This document shows, piece after piece, positions 1 through 8,617 of a stretch of 39,791 nt of DNA (within the stretch, counting starts at the first letter, position 1; every line of letters starts with the position of its first letter). This stretch comes from Muribaculaceae bacterium (GTDB lineage: Bacteria; Bacteroidota; Bacteroidia; Bacteroidales; Muribaculaceae), in NCBI GenBank assembly GCA_022510425.1, contig JAFLTO010000019.1, forward strand, positions 1 to 39,791, in the 5' to 3' direction. The notes beneath the pieces are model-generated. The model did no database searches, had not been told where the DNA came from, and was given only the letters and a program-made list of their open reading frames with translations. A program made the translations under genes and the position numbers.

Positions 1-421
1 TTGATTTATCTGTTTTAAGTGTCAGCTCTGTTTTTGCAGAATCAATGGCTTTGTTCACTGACTCCATGAATTTTTCAAGAATATCTTTAGTATTGTCTCC
101 AAAAGTCAAGCCACTGCACCTATCTACAGCATAGTCAAGACAGAAAAGAATCAATAGCCAAAATTTATCAGGGTCAAGTTTCAAGCCTTCCAAGACTGTC
201 TGCAATTCTTCATCATTCATATACTTTTCGTAAGTGTAGCGGGTGCGTATCTCATCGTTGTTATAGCGTGATTCAAAGTTTTCAACTGCAATGCCATAGT
301 CAGCATGTATCATACTGTCATAAAAAGTCATACCGTTTTTACGGATTGGCTCTGAATTACCTGTTATAATAGAATCTATATAGTCAAATTCTTCACTGTC
401 ACAATCTATCGGCTTCTGCAT
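1..421 (-). CDS. Hypothetical protein of integrated element, truncated by window edge
   Basis: An open frame of about 140 codons starts at an ATG at 419-421 (protein begins MQKPIDCDSEEFDYIDS) and runs without a stop off the left edge, so only the N-terminal part is present. It is acidic, has no visible signal peptide or membrane segment, and I recognise no family. It lies downstream of the integrase gene on the same strand, separated by a hairpin terminator, and probably belongs to the same integrated element as a cargo or accessory gene. The function is unknown. The main doubt is whether it is expressed; codon use looks normal for the region. Confidence 0.6.
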   Translation of the reverse strand, partial: MQKPIDCDSEEFDYIDSIITGNSEPIRKNGMTFYDSMIHADYGIAVENFESRYNNDEIRTRYTYEKYMNDEELQTVLEGLKLDPDKFWLLILFCLDYAVDRCSGLTFGDNTKDILEKFMESVNKAIDSAKTELTLKTDKS

Positions 422-454
422 ATCTATTAGTTTAGAAGGAGTAAAGATAAAGAA

Positions 455-480
455 AACCGCCTTTTATATTATAAGCGGTT
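455..480 (-). terminator. Rho-independent terminator after the integrase
   Basis: AACCGC at 455-460 pairs with GCGGTT at 475-480. On the minus strand the hairpin is followed by a T-rich run (TTTTCTTT). It sits just after the integrase stop codon and before the next minus-strand gene. Confidence 0.65.
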
Positions 481-505
481 CTCCAAAATTTATATTTTAG
501 ATTTA

Positions 506-1726
506 TTATAGAAGGTTCTTCATGGCATCGTCTATTTGTTCATTATCAAAGGAGTCAAGATAGATCTGAGTTGTGGTAATATCAGAATGTCCTAATGCTT
601 CGCTTATAAGTGCAATATTGGTTCCTGATTTTTTAAGTATGCTTGCGAATGAATGTCGTGCAACATAAGTAGTCAGGTTTCCCTCTATCCCTAATTGTTT
701 TGCTAACTCTTTCAAGTTTGAATTGACTTTTACTAATATCTTATGTATTCGATTTTGCTTTTGTTGTGGAGTCTTATGTATTGACTTATCTAAAATTGGA
801 AAGAGATAACCATTAGAATGAGATTCATATTTAGAGATAATAGCTTCTGCTTCTTCAATAAGTCCTATAGAGATTATCTTACCTGTCTTTTGACGGATAT
901 AACGGATTCTTCCATTAACTATATTGTCTTTTGTAAGATTGGCAATATCTGTAAAATTCATTCCACCACAAAGATAACTGAATATGAAGATATCTTTGCT
1001 TAACTCCTTATATTCACTTTTACTCTCGTAAGTAGGATTAGAGTCCTTAATTTCAAATATAAATGATTTTGATATGGCTCTCTTTTGTGTTGTAGTGTCA
1101 AATTTATTAATCTTATAATCATCAAAGGGATAATCTGACTTTCTTGCACACTTAGCTTGTATAGCTTTATTATAGGCACTTCTAAGTGTCCTGAACAAAA
1201 GACTTATCGTTGTCTCTTTGTTACCTTTCTTCCTTAACCATTTCTCATATTTAGAAAGCCATGCAATATCCATATCACTAAAAGGAATGTTAAGTTTACC
1301 CTTATTAAAGACTTTCAAGGAATTGTAAGACCCTTTATAAATAAGTCGGTTCCCACATTTACCCTGACTTTTATACTCCTCAATCAATTCTAAATAAAAC
1401 TCTCCAACAGTCTTGACCTGAAATTTCTTATCTTCACCATTTAAAAGGGAAGAAGCCGTAAAATCCTTTTGATTAGCATTTAATTCAAGTATTTTACTTT
1501 GAATCTCAGCCTTTTTGTTTATAATGATTTTTATAAGTTGGTCTCTATCAGGACAATTAGACTTTGGCATATTCTTTGAAAAGTTCCAATATTTAGGATT
1601 TACGGATATGCCTAAACTCCGATATTGTCGTTTTCTGTCTTTACAGATATATAGCATTAGAGGATTTTCTCCATTAGAAAGCGTTTTCCATTTGTAACAA
1701 ACAACAGAAATAGAAGTAGTTGACAT
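506..1726 (-). CDS. Tyrosine recombinase / integrase of a tRNA-linked element
   Basis: Site-specific integrase of the Bacteroidota tyrosine recombinase family. In numbering from the longest frame (413 codons from 1747) there is an N-terminal arm-binding region (about residues 10-105), a SAM-like core-binding domain (about 110-210) and a C-terminal catalytic domain. Visible catalytic elements are a beta-hairpin Lys in RQKTGK (about 287), Arg364 in YVARHSFAS, His387 in ALGHSD and the nucleophile Tyr396 in TQIYLDS. The place where many relatives show an Arg reads CGGMNFTDIA, so the canonical first Arg is absent. I chose the second ATG (1724-1726; MSTTSIS) because relatives begin close to there and because repeats lie upstream. 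The gene ends beside a terminator and starts about 130 bp from a tRNA-Gly 3' end, typical of an integrative element. Confidence 0.9.
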   Translation of the reverse strand: MSTTSISVVCYKWKTLSNGENPLMLYICKDRKRQYRSLGISVNPKYWNFSKNMPKSNCPDRDQLIKIIINKKAEIQSKILELNANQKDFTASSLLNGEDKKFQVKTVGEFYLELIEEYKSQGKCGNRLIYKGSYNSLKVFNKGKLNIPFSDMDIAWLSKYEKWLRKKGNKETTISLLFRTLRSAYNKAIQAKCARKSDYPFDDYKINKFDTTTQKRAISKSFIFEIKDSNPTYESKSEYKELSKDIFIFSYLCGGMNFTDIANLTKDNIVNGRIRYIRQKTGKIISIGLIEEAEAIISKYESHSNGYLFPILDKSIHKTPQQKQNRIHKILVKVNSNLKELAKQLGIEGNLTTYVARHSFASILKKSGTNIALISEALGHSDITTTQIYLDSFDNEQIDDAMKNLL

Positions 1727-1764
1727 AGAATTTTTCGGTTGACACATTGGTTGACACAGAATTT
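1719..1764. repeat. Direct repeats of GTTGACA at the integrase start
   Basis: GTTGACA occurs at 1719-1725, 1738-1744 and 1750-1756. The longer motif TTGACAyAGAATTT is present at 1720-1733 and again at 1751-1764, 31 bp apart, about three helical turns. Copies next to an integrase start and close to a tRNA attachment site suit arm-type integrase or excisionase binding, or autoregulation. The role is inferred. Confidence 0.5.
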
Positions 1765-1801
1765 ATGCAAAACCGCTAATTCCAACCATTCCATAAATAA
1801 A

Positions 1802-1835
1802 AAATCAGATAATCTTAGCATAGACTATCTGATTT
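1802..1835 (-). terminator. Terminator downstream of tRNA-Gly
   Basis: AAATCAGATA at 1802-1811 pairs perfectly with TATCTGATTT at 1826-1835. On the minus strand it is followed by a T-rich run. It would end the tRNA transcript before the integrase gene. It may belong to the element rather than the ancestral chromosome, since it lies beyond the tRNA 3' end. Confidence 0.7.
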
Positions 1836-1852
1836 ATAAAGACTTGTTCTTG

Positions 1853-1925
1853 AGCGATAAACGGGATTCGAACCCGCGACCCTCAGCTTGGGAAGCTGAT
1901 GCTCTACCAACTGAGCTATTATCGC
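1853..1925 (-). tRNA. tRNA-Gly (anticodon CCC)
   Basis: A complete 73-nt cloverleaf reads on the minus strand. The acceptor arms GCGATAA and TTATCGC pair over 7 bp. The D-arm contains GCTCAGTTGGTAGAGC. The anticodon stem-loop TCAGC/TTCCCAA/GCTGA gives anticodon CCC (Gly, codon GGG). The T-arm CGGGTTCGAACCCG is canonical. CCA is not encoded. The 3' half is the likely attachment core of the neighbouring integrase, whose gene lies immediately downstream; the second att copy would be outside the window to the left. Confidence 0.93.
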
Positions 1926-1935
1926 ACTTCGGTTC

Positions 1936-1968
1936 TGCAAAGTTAAGGAAAAAAGTTATAACTTTGCA
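1936..1968. promoter_or_regulatory. Divergent -7 boxes in a perfect inverted repeat
   Basis: TGCAAAGTTA (1936-1945) and TAACTTTGCA (1959-1968) are exact inverted copies. Each contains a Bacteroidota -7 box, TAACTTTG: at 1938-1945 on the minus strand, facing tRNA-Gly, and at 1959-1966 on the plus strand, facing the gene starting at 1995. Clear -33 elements are not seen for either, so the promoters are probable rather than certain. Confidence 0.55.
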
Positions 1969-1994
1969 GTTAGTATCGTGTTAATTTAAATAAA

Positions 1995-2708
1995 ATGCAA
2001 CAAGAAACTCCAATTCTGTATTATATGGTGGTGGATGAGAAATCCACAGGCCCGTTTACTCTTGACGAAATAAAATTGCATCCGGCATTGAAACCGGAGA
2101 CTTTGGTATGGAAACCCGGAATTGAAAATTGGGTGGCAGCCATGACTCTGCCGGAATTGACTCCGGCATTTGTAAATCGCAACAATCCGGAGCCACCACA
2201 GTATATAGATGAACCCCGTCAGGAACATGATAGTTTCGGACCTAACTATAACCGTCAACCACCTTATTCAGATTGGCAAAATAATAACCATGGTTACAAA
2301 AGCCGGGAGAATTCTCACAGAGATTTAAACAATCCCTTCGCCAACAATCCCCAATACCAGGCCAACCATACCTATAATAATCATGACCGATATTATGAAA
2401 AATATGACCGTTATCATAATGGTTATAGACCCAACATGCACACAAACTGGCTGCCATGGGCAATAGTGGCAACAGTTGTAGGTTTCTTTGCTTCTTGTAT
2501 AGGTGCCATTTTTGGTATAATAGCAATTGTGCAGGCAAATAAAGCCAATACTTTGTATTCTCAGGGTTTCGACCGTGAAGGTGACGCTGCAAACTCTAAT
2601 GCAAAAATAATGACTATCATCGGGTTAATTTTTGCAGGTATCGGTATAATAGTGGCTTTTTCTTTCGGAAGTATTTTTTCCTCTATAGGTAATCTATCTT
2701 ATTATTAA
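1995..2708 (+). CDS. GYF-like (DUF4339) and CD225-like membrane protein
   Basis: This 237-residue protein has an N-terminal GYF_2/DUF4339-like domain (about residues 8-60; YYMVVDEKSTGPFT, then TLVWKPGIENWVAA), a Tyr/Asn/His-rich low-complexity linker (about 70-145), and a C-terminal CD225/dispanin-like module with two hydrophobic segments (about 152-180 and 205-230) around a polar loop (KANTLYSQGFDREGDAANSNAK). GYF-type domains bind proline-rich peptides in eukaryotes; in bacteria the function is not known to me. No signal peptide is visible, so the N-terminal domain is probably cytoplasmic. It overlaps the next gene by one base, and that gene has the same domain layout, so the pair is probably a tandem duplication. 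Confidence 0.8.
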   Translation: MQQETPILYYMVVDEKSTGPFTLDEIKLHPALKPETLVWKPGIENWVAAMTLPELTPAFVNRNNPEPPQYIDEPRQEHDSFGPNYNRQPPYSDWQNNNHGYKSRENSHRDLNNPFANNPQYQANHTYNNHDRYYEKYDRYHNGYRPNMHTNWLPWAIVATVVGFFASCIGAIFGIIAIVQANKANTLYSQGFDREGDAANSNAKIMTIIGLIFAGIGIIVAFSFGSIFSSIGNLSYY

Positions 2709-3289
2709 TGGCAACGAAATATTACGCCATGATAGATGGCGAGCAAAAAGGTCCTTTTTCTCTTGAAGAGTTGCCTGCCGTTGGTGTTAGGCCCTCAACC
2801 TACATATGGTGTAAGGGTATGCCCGACTGGCAGAAAGCAGAGGATAATGCCGATGTCTGCAGACTGTTTCGAAACCATCTTTACGATATAATGCATCCGG
2901 GAGACCAACCGGTTTTCAATTCCCGGGAAGAATTGGATAAATACAAAATTAAACCGGAGGAACCCAAAGATCCACATAGATCAAGATTTGACGCTTTTTT
3001 ACAACAATCAGGTAATGAACCTTTACCCACTCTTGATGAAATAGAATCACAAAAGGATAAGTCATCGCCTCCGGTTAATATGATCGGATTTGCATGGCTC
3101 GTGACCCTTTTATGCTTTTTTCCTACCGGTATCGTTGCACTGGTTTTTGCCTATAAATGTAAAAAAGCCTGGAACAAGGGTGACAATGAATTGGCTCATG
3201 ATTACAGCAGACGAGCCAAAATGTGGACAGGAGTGACTTTTTTCATCGGAGTGATTGGCTATGGTATATTTCTATCTTTTTCCATGTAA
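2708..3289 (+). CDS. Second GYF-like / CD225-like membrane protein
   Basis: This 193-residue paralogue of the upstream gene starts within the upstream stop (TAATG overlap), which suggests translational coupling. It has a GYF_2-like domain at about residues 4-55 (YYAMIDGEQKGPFSLEEL, then YIWCKGMPDWQKAE), a shorter charged linker, then two hydrophobic segments (about 122-147 and 168-190) around the loop KCKKAWNKGDNELAHDYSRRAK, matching a CD225-like pattern. The linker has lost the Asn/Tyr-rich character of its neighbour. The function is unknown; membrane location with a cytoplasmic peptide-binding domain is inferred. A terminator-like hairpin lies about 70 bp downstream. Confidence 0.8.
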   Translation: MATKYYAMIDGEQKGPFSLEELPAVGVRPSTYIWCKGMPDWQKAEDNADVCRLFRNHLYDIMHPGDQPVFNSREELDKYKIKPEEPKDPHRSRFDAFLQQSGNEPLPTLDEIESQKDKSSPPVNMIGFAWLVTLLCFFPTGIVALVFAYKCKKAWNKGDNELAHDYSRRAKMWTGVTFFIGVIGYGIFLSFSM

Positions 3290-3360
3290 TGTTCAATCTA
3301 ATTGTTAGAAGATTCTGCGGCTAATTCCGATAATTACAATATAAATGGCCCATCAAAAAA

Positions 3361-3387
3361 GGTCGATCCGAGATTTTCGGACCGACC
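3361..3387 (-). terminator. Terminator between convergent genes (serves glgP)
   Basis: A 27-nt hairpin has outer stem GGTCG/CGACC and inner stem TCCGA/TCGGA. On the minus strand it is followed by TTTTTT, so it mainly ends the glycogen operon; on the plus strand the downstream ATATTTTA may give weak termination of the GYF pair. Confidence 0.7.
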
Positions 3388-3424
3388 ATATTTTATGCAG
3401 TTAACTTCTGCTACAAGAAACTTA

Positions 3425-5995
3425 TTAGAACCAACGAGTGTAAGCGAAATCCATGCGGTGTGGAAGATCCTTATTCTTAGGATACATCCTGAGTGAATAG
3501 CGGAATGCGCCCACATTTTCTAACTTATGGTCATATTCGTAAGTATAGATATCACCCTCACGTTTCACAACCTTCAAAGAAGAGGTGCCCATGAACTCAG
3601 CCTGGCCGTCACGGTCGCGGTATTTCACCAATTCCACACCGATAGAATCGCCAAGACCCTTGGTATCTATAACACATTTCACATATAATGAGTTGCCGGA
3701 ACTCAAAGCAGAACCGTTTTGGGTCTGGCCGTCATTGATATCTACGCTTAGCACTTGTACCTCGTTCCATTTTGAAGCCACATCTTCTTTCCAGGCCACA
3801 ATTTCACGTGCCTTGGCAAAGTCATTTTTCTTCAATTTTTCAGCTCGCTTTGCCTCCGGAACATAGAGTTTGGAGATATAGTCATCGAGTTGACGTTTCA
3901 TTGTGAAATGAGGAGCGATATGTCCGATTGAACGTTTGATCCTGTTAATCCATTCGGGGCTATATCCTTTATAATTCTTATTGAAATAAAGAGGTACTAT
4001 TTCATTTTCAAGCATCGAATAGATTGTGGCGGCATCAAGACGGTCTTGCTGACCTTGGTCAGTATAGGTACGCTTTTCTGTAAGAGCCCAACCGGCCATT
4101 TCATCAAACTTATATCCTTCATACCACCAACCATCAAGCACTGAGAAGTTGAGAACACCATTCATTTCCGCTTTTTCACCTGACGTGCCGGAAGCCTCAA
4201 GTGGACGAGTAGGAGTATTCAACCAGATATCAACACCGGAAACGAGACGTTTGGCTACAATCATGTTGTAGTCTTCCAGGAATATAATCTTACCCAAAAA
4301 TTGTGGCATCTTTGAGATTTCCACAATACGCTTGATAAGACCCTGGCCGGCACCATCAGCAGGGTGGGCTTTACCTGAGAAGATGAATTGAACAGGATAT
4401 TGCTCATTGTTCACTATCTTGGCAAGACGGTCGAGATCAGTGAAGAGAAGATGAGCACGTTTATAGGTAGCGAAACGACGCGCGAAACCGATGATAAGAG
4501 CGTTGGGATTGATTTTTTCAAGGATATTTACCACTGCACCGGGGTCACCTTGATTCTTAAGCCATTTTTCTTTAAAATCTCTCTTCACAAAGTTAATGAA
4601 CTTATGTTTGAGAGTCATTCTCATATTCCATATCTCTTCATCAGGCACATTAAAGATACCTTTCCATGCCTCCGGGTTACTCTGGTCGTAGAACAATTGG
4701 TCACCGAGATGCTCTGCATAGAATGCTTTCCATTCTGAAGCAGCCCATGTGGGCATATGCACACCATTGGTGACATAAGTAACATGGCTTTCATCCGGAC
4801 CGTAGCCTTTCCATACGCCAGCGAACATTTTCTTGGATACTTCACCATGTAGCCAACTTACACCGTTTGCCTCCTGACAAGTGTTGAGTGCAAACACACT
4901 CATTGAGAATTTTTCAGGAGTATCGGGATTCTCGCGGCCCATATTCATGAGTTCTGTCCATGAAATACCAAGTTTAGCCGGATATTCGCCGAGATATTTG
5001 CCGAGGAGACTTTCCTCGAAATAGTCATGACCTGCCGGAACCGGGGTATGTACTGTGTAAAGTGAACTTGCTCTTACCACTTCAAGAGCCACATTGAAGG
5101 GAAGATGATCCTTCTGCACATAATCAACCAAACGTTGAAGATTGAGCAGTGCTGCATGGCCTTCATTAGCATGATAAATATCAGTCTTGATGCCAAGACG
5201 ATTGAGCATATAAATACCACCAATTCCGAGAAGGTATTCCTGTTTCATACGATTTTCCCAATCACCTCCATAAAGTTTATGTGTGATAGGACGATCGTAT
5301 TCAGAGTTCATATCGAAATCAGTATCCAAAAGATAAAGATTCATACGACCTACATTCACCCGCCATACATGACAATAAATCATTCTCCCGGGATAGGGCA
5401 CTTCAAGAATCATTGGCTGTCCGTCTTCACCCATCACTTGTTCGATTGGTAGCTGCTCGAAGTTTTGTGGTTCGTAGTTAGCCACTTGTTGACCATCGAT
5501 TGATAGGGACTGGGAGAAATAACCGTAGCGGTAAAGGAAACCTACAGCTGTCATTCTGACTTTACTGTCGGAAGCCTGTTTTATATAGTCACCGGCCAAA
5601 ACGCCAAGACCACCGGAATAAATCTTGAGGCAGTTGCATAGTCCGTATTCCATTGAAAAATAAGCCACGGAAGGTAAATCCGTACGCATTTTCTCTGACA
5701 TATAAGCCTTGAAATCGGCATGTACTTTCTTGATTCTCTCCATCATTGTGGGGTCTTTCTTGACCTCGTTCAATCTTGTGGAGCTGATTCTTTGGAGAAG
5801 CATCACCGGGTTCTCACCCACTTCTCTCCATAAGTCATGGTCGAGGTCACGGAACAAATTTTTGCCTTCGCTGTTCCATACCCACCAAAGGTTCTTGGAA
5901 AGTTCCTCGAGAGCCTGTAGCTCTTTAGGAAGTTTCGTACTTACAGTAAGACTGCGCCATACCGGCTCATTCGTGTTACTTACCTGCAATTTCAT
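3425..5995 (-). CDS. glgP: Alpha-glucan (glycogen) phosphorylase, GT35
   Basis: This 856-residue cytoplasmic enzyme should release glucose-1-phosphate from glycogen or maltodextrin by phosphorolysis. The N-terminus ([13 protein letters not shown]) is the DUF3417-type domain of the bacterial/archaeal alpha-glucan phosphorylase branch. The substrate region [20 protein letters not shown] and the PLP-site region [14 protein letters not shown] (about residue 600) with its Lys are intact. Length fits the family. The gene follows a GT3 glycogen synthase by 32 bp on the same strand, so breakdown and synthesis are co-transcribed. The ATG at 5993-5995 gives the expected N-terminus. No frameshift is seen. 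Confidence 0.93.
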   Translation of the reverse strand: MKLQVSNTNEPVWRSLTVSTKLPKELQALEELSKNLWWVWNSEGKNLFRDLDHDLWREVGENPVMLLQRISSTRLNEVKKDPTMMERIKKVHADFKAYMSEKMRTDLPSVAYFSMEYGLCNCLKIYSGGLGVLAGDYIKQASDSKVRMTAVGFLYRYGYFSQSLSIDGQQVANYEPQNFEQLPIEQVMGEDGQPMILEVPYPGRMIYCHVWRVNVGRMNLYLLDTDFDMNSEYDRPITHKLYGGDWENRMKQEYLLGIGGIYMLNRLGIKTDIYHANEGHAALLNLQRLVDYVQKDHLPFNVALEVVRASSLYTVHTPVPAGHDYFEESLLGKYLGEYPAKLGISWTELMNMGRENPDTPEKFSMSVFALNTCQEANGVSWLHGEVSKKMFAGVWKGYGPDESHVTYVTNGVHMPTWAASEWKAFYAEHLGDQLFYDQSNPEAWKGIFNVPDEEIWNMRMTLKHKFINFVKRDFKEKWLKNQGDPGAVVNILEKINPNALIIGFARRFATYKRAHLLFTDLDRLAKIVNNEQYPVQFIFSGKAHPADGAGQGLIKRIVEISKMPQFLGKIIFLEDYNMIVAKRLVSGVDIWLNTPTRPLEASGTSGEKAEMNGVLNFSVLDGWWYEGYKFDEMAGWALTEKRTYTDQGQQDRLDAATIYSMLENEIVPLYFNKNYKGYSPEWINRIKRSIGHIAPHFTMKRQLDDYISKLYVPEAKRAEKLKKNDFAKAREIVAWKEDVASKWNEVQVLSVDINDGQTQNGSALSSGNSLYVKCVIDTKGLGDSIGVELVKYRDRDGQAEFMGTSSLKVVKREGDIYTYEYDHKLENVGAFRYSLRMYPKNKDLPHRMDFAYTRWF

Positions 5996-6027
5996 TTTAT
6001 AAAAAATATTGATTGTGTTCTTATTGT

Positions 6028-7653
6028 TTAAATTCTCTGATCTCTTCTTCGCTTTGCTGTAAGGAAAGCGGTGTAGTAGAAGAAAATAAAATATTTCCAG
6101 TCAGCTTTTTCAGCAGTTTTAAAAGCTGCATGAATGGCAAGATCTCTTGCATCTTTTGATGCCTCGGCATATTGCTTCAATTGTCTCGCTATTTCATGAG
6201 CGGCATCCTGGTAGTTGGAATCGTTTCTTGAAACCACTCTTACCCCACTTTCATAAATTGAATTCACCATGTGGGCAAGTATCCACTGGCCAAAGCCACT
6301 CTTATCACTGGTGATCGTTGGGATTCCGAATGCTATACTTTCAAGCGGTGTATAGCCCCATGGTTCATAGTAGGAAGGGAATACGGTCAGATCTATTGCC
6401 GGCAATAAGTCATAGTATGATATGTTGACAATCCCGTCTTTCCCATCAAGGTAGCAGGGTATGAAGATCACATTTACATTGTCACCTAACTTATGTTCCT
6501 TTTCTAATGAATCAATTCTTCTTGCCACGGAGTCATATTCCATGTTATGAAGAATATGGGTTATATAATCGGTAGAAAATTTTTCATCAGGATGGGAAAC
6601 CCATGCAGGCACTAATACTAAAGCTATAACATCTTTATTATCTCCGATATTTTTTAATTCAGCTAATGAATCGAGATAAAGGTCAAGTCCTTTGTTCCTA
6701 TACTCATTTCGGCCGGATGTGGCAACTATTAGAGTATCTTCCGAAAACTTACGGTTTTTCAGTTTCTCAGCTATCTCGAAAATCTTCTTTCTGCCGGCTT
6801 TCCGCAAGGTCTTATATTTCTTATCCCCAGGCACGAAACCCGGTTCAAAGCCGTTGGGTGTCACCACTTGAGGTTTGATGTCAAGTAATTTTGATGCCTC
6901 CTTTGCAGTAATATCGCTTACTGCTGTGAAACAATCCGCATTGATAGCAGCCGTTTTTTCAAGGCTATGTTTTGCCTCCATATTCAATTCGCCGGCCATC
7001 TGATCTCCGTTATAACCGTCGAAATAGTCGTATAAAGGTTTACCATTACCGCAAATACTTCTGCCGATACTTGTGGCATGAGTTGTGAAAAGTGAGGCTG
7101 CCTCGGGCATTATAAGACGCAAATAGAGAAGTCCCATTCCGGTGGTCCATTCATTGAAATGAGCGAAAACCCCCTTTGGATCAATCCCTAAGTGTTCTGC
7201 AAGATTTCTTATCACAACCGCAGTCGCCACTGCAAAGGCACATCCTTCTCGGTAATCGCCGTATTCATGCATGGAATCCACTCCAAACTTTTCCCACATT
7301 GTGGCAAAAAGTGAATCAAGATGTGGAAACACTCCGTCAAATTTCACAAGAATTACCTGCGGAGATCCTGGAATATTCCATTTCCCACATCTCACCTTTA
7401 TATTAAAGTCTGTGATTTCTTTCTTGGCAAAATTTTTGAAAAGTGATTTTGACTCCGTAAACACCGGCGATGGATTTTCTTCACTCCAGACATCGGGGCC
7501 TATGAATACGAGATTTGCGCCATAGGCTTCTTGCAAAACCTTCGCTTTTGTTGACAACACGGTGTAGATTCCACCAATCTTATTGCATACCTCCCAGCTT
7601 GTCTCAGCTAACAGAGATATTTTTTCTATTGCTACGGGCTTCTCAGCTTGCAT
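6028..7653 (-). CDS. Glycogen synthase, GT3 family
   Basis: This 541-residue glycosyltransferase resembles the eukaryotic-type GT3 glycogen synthases rather than bacterial GT5 GlgA. The hallmark [14 protein letters not shown] lies near the N-terminus (about residues 20-35), and the C-terminal half carries the retaining GT-B motif [19 protein letters not shown] with its E-x7-E pair. It should extend alpha-1,4-glucan in the cytoplasm. GT3 enzymes in animals and yeast use UDP-glucose; the donor used here cannot be read from the sequence. It is first in a two-gene operon with the phosphorylase. A promoter lies about 20-50 bp upstream of the ATG. I leave the symbol empty because glgA usually denotes the GT5 enzyme. 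Confidence 0.9.
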   Translation of the reverse strand: MQAEKPVAIEKISLLAETSWEVCNKIGGIYTVLSTKAKVLQEAYGANLVFIGPDVWSEENPSPVFTESKSLFKNFAKKEITDFNIKVRCGKWNIPGSPQVILVKFDGVFPHLDSLFATMWEKFGVDSMHEYGDYREGCAFAVATAVVIRNLAEHLGIDPKGVFAHFNEWTTGMGLLYLRLIMPEAASLFTTHATSIGRSICGNGKPLYDYFDGYNGDQMAGELNMEAKHSLEKTAAINADCFTAVSDITAKEASKLLDIKPQVVTPNGFEPGFVPGDKKYKTLRKAGRKKIFEIAEKLKNRKFSEDTLIVATSGRNEYRNKGLDLYLDSLAELKNIGDNKDVIALVLVPAWVSHPDEKFSTDYITHILHNMEYDSVARRIDSLEKEHKLGDNVNVIFIPCYLDGKDGIVNISYYDLLPAIDLTVFPSYYEPWGYTPLESIAFGIPTITSDKSGFGQWILAHMVNSIYESGVRVVSRNDSNYQDAAHEIARQLKQYAEASKDARDLAIHAAFKTAEKADWKYFIFFYYTAFLTAKRRRDQRI

Positions 7654-7672
7654 TTTTATAGTATTTTCATCA

Positions 7673-7703
7673 CAAAATTACATAAAATCTATAAGACAAC
7701 AAA
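7673..7703 (-). promoter_or_regulatory. Promoter of the glycogen operon
   Basis: On the minus strand, TTTG (7700-7703) is followed after 19 bp by TAATTTTG (7673-7680), a good match to the Bacteroidota -33/-7 consensus. The predicted start site is around 7665, giving a very short leader. The -33 box touches the end of the terminator hairpin of the upstream gene. Confidence 0.7.
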
Positions 7704-7737
7704 GACACTTCCCAAAATGCTCTCGGGAAGTGTCTTT
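7701..7737 (-). terminator. Strong terminator after the BI-1 family gene
   Basis: AAAGACACTTCCC (7701-7713) pairs perfectly with GGGAAGTGTCTTT (7725-7737), a 13-bp stem with an 11-nt loop. The minus-strand 3' side is T-rich. It is placed about 55 bp after the stop of the BI-1 gene. Confidence 0.8.
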
Positions 7738-7792
7738 CTACTTATGATTTTATTTGCTATATGCAATGTGTATTCCCAGATTTTTTGCTTTT

Positions 7793-8512
7793 TTAATTTC
7801 TGCTTCCTCCAAATATTCTCAACAGGAAGAGGAAAAGATTTATAAAATCAAGGTATAGATTCAATGCACCCATAGTGGCAAGTTTGTCGGCCATTTGAGG
7901 TTCAAGATTTGCTGCAGCAAGTCGTTTCACAGTCTGGGTGTCCCATGCAGTGAGGCCCGTGAAGAGTAGGACTCCAACAATGGATATTACCCATTCAAGG
8001 CCGGAACTTTTCAAGAAAATATTCACTACTATAGCAATGATTAATCCCCAAAGTGCCATAACCATATATGTGCCATACTTGGAAAGGTCGCTCTTTGTGA
8101 AATATCCATAAATCGACATTGCTCCAAACATCCCGGCTGTGATAAAGAACGTATAAACTATGGTTCCAAGCCTATAAATCACAAATATCGGAGCCAACCA
8201 AATTCCCATTGCCGCTGCAAATATGCAGAACAACAACAGACATGTAGAGGTAGACATCCTTGTCAATCTTGCCGGGATTACAAATGCCATCACCAACATT
8301 CCTATAAATATACCCCAGAACACTATCTGGTTAGCAAAAAAGAACTGCATGGCAGCCGGACTGGAAGCCACACCCAAGGCACAAAATGCCGAGATGAGCA
8401 TTCCTACAAACATTCTCACATAGACTCTCTTCATTACAGAATTGGTCTGTGTGGTTACGGCCTGACCTCCATAATAAGGCGGAGGTGTCATGTTTTGATT
8501 CTTATATTCCAT
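7793..8512 (-). CDS. Bax inhibitor-1 / YccA family membrane protein
   Basis: This 239-residue protein has a short polar N-terminus rich in Pro/Tyr/Gln followed by seven hydrophobic segments spanning about residues 33-235, the arrangement of the BI-1 (TMBIM/YccA/YbhL) family. The conserved late region with the family Asp is present (LLFTGLTAWDTQTVKRLA). It is an inner-membrane protein; relatives act as pH-sensitive calcium leak channels or FtsH modulators, but the role here is not shown. It is flanked by argS upstream and a strong terminator downstream and is probably monocistronic. Confidence 0.9.
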   Translation of the reverse strand: MEYKNQNMTPPPYYGGQAVTTQTNSVMKRVYVRMFVGMLISAFCALGVASSPAAMQFFFANQIVFWGIFIGMLVMAFVIPARLTRMSTSTCLLLFCIFAAAMGIWLAPIFVIYRLGTIVYTFFITAGMFGAMSIYGYFTKSDLSKYGTYMVMALWGLIIAIVVNIFLKSSGLEWVISIVGVLLFTGLTAWDTQTVKRLAAANLEPQMADKLATMGALNLYLDFINLFLFLLRIFGGSRN

Positions 8513-8617
8513 ATATCAAATATTAATATACTATTTAGACAACATAAATTGTGCCAAGTTTATTGTGTGAGATCTACAACCTCGTTTAATCTTTCAGGTT
8601 TAAACTTTACTCTTAAT

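Noticed and set aside
1719..1756. Sigma-70 -35 boxes (TTGACA)
   Set aside because: Bacteroidota promoters use -33 TTG/TTTG and -7 TAnnTTTG; no matching -7 box lies at the right distance, and one copy lies at the chosen start codon.
1739..1984. Plus-strand 81-residue reading frame
   Set aside because: It runs antisense through tRNA-Gly; its peptide is a translated tRNA complement and not a protein.
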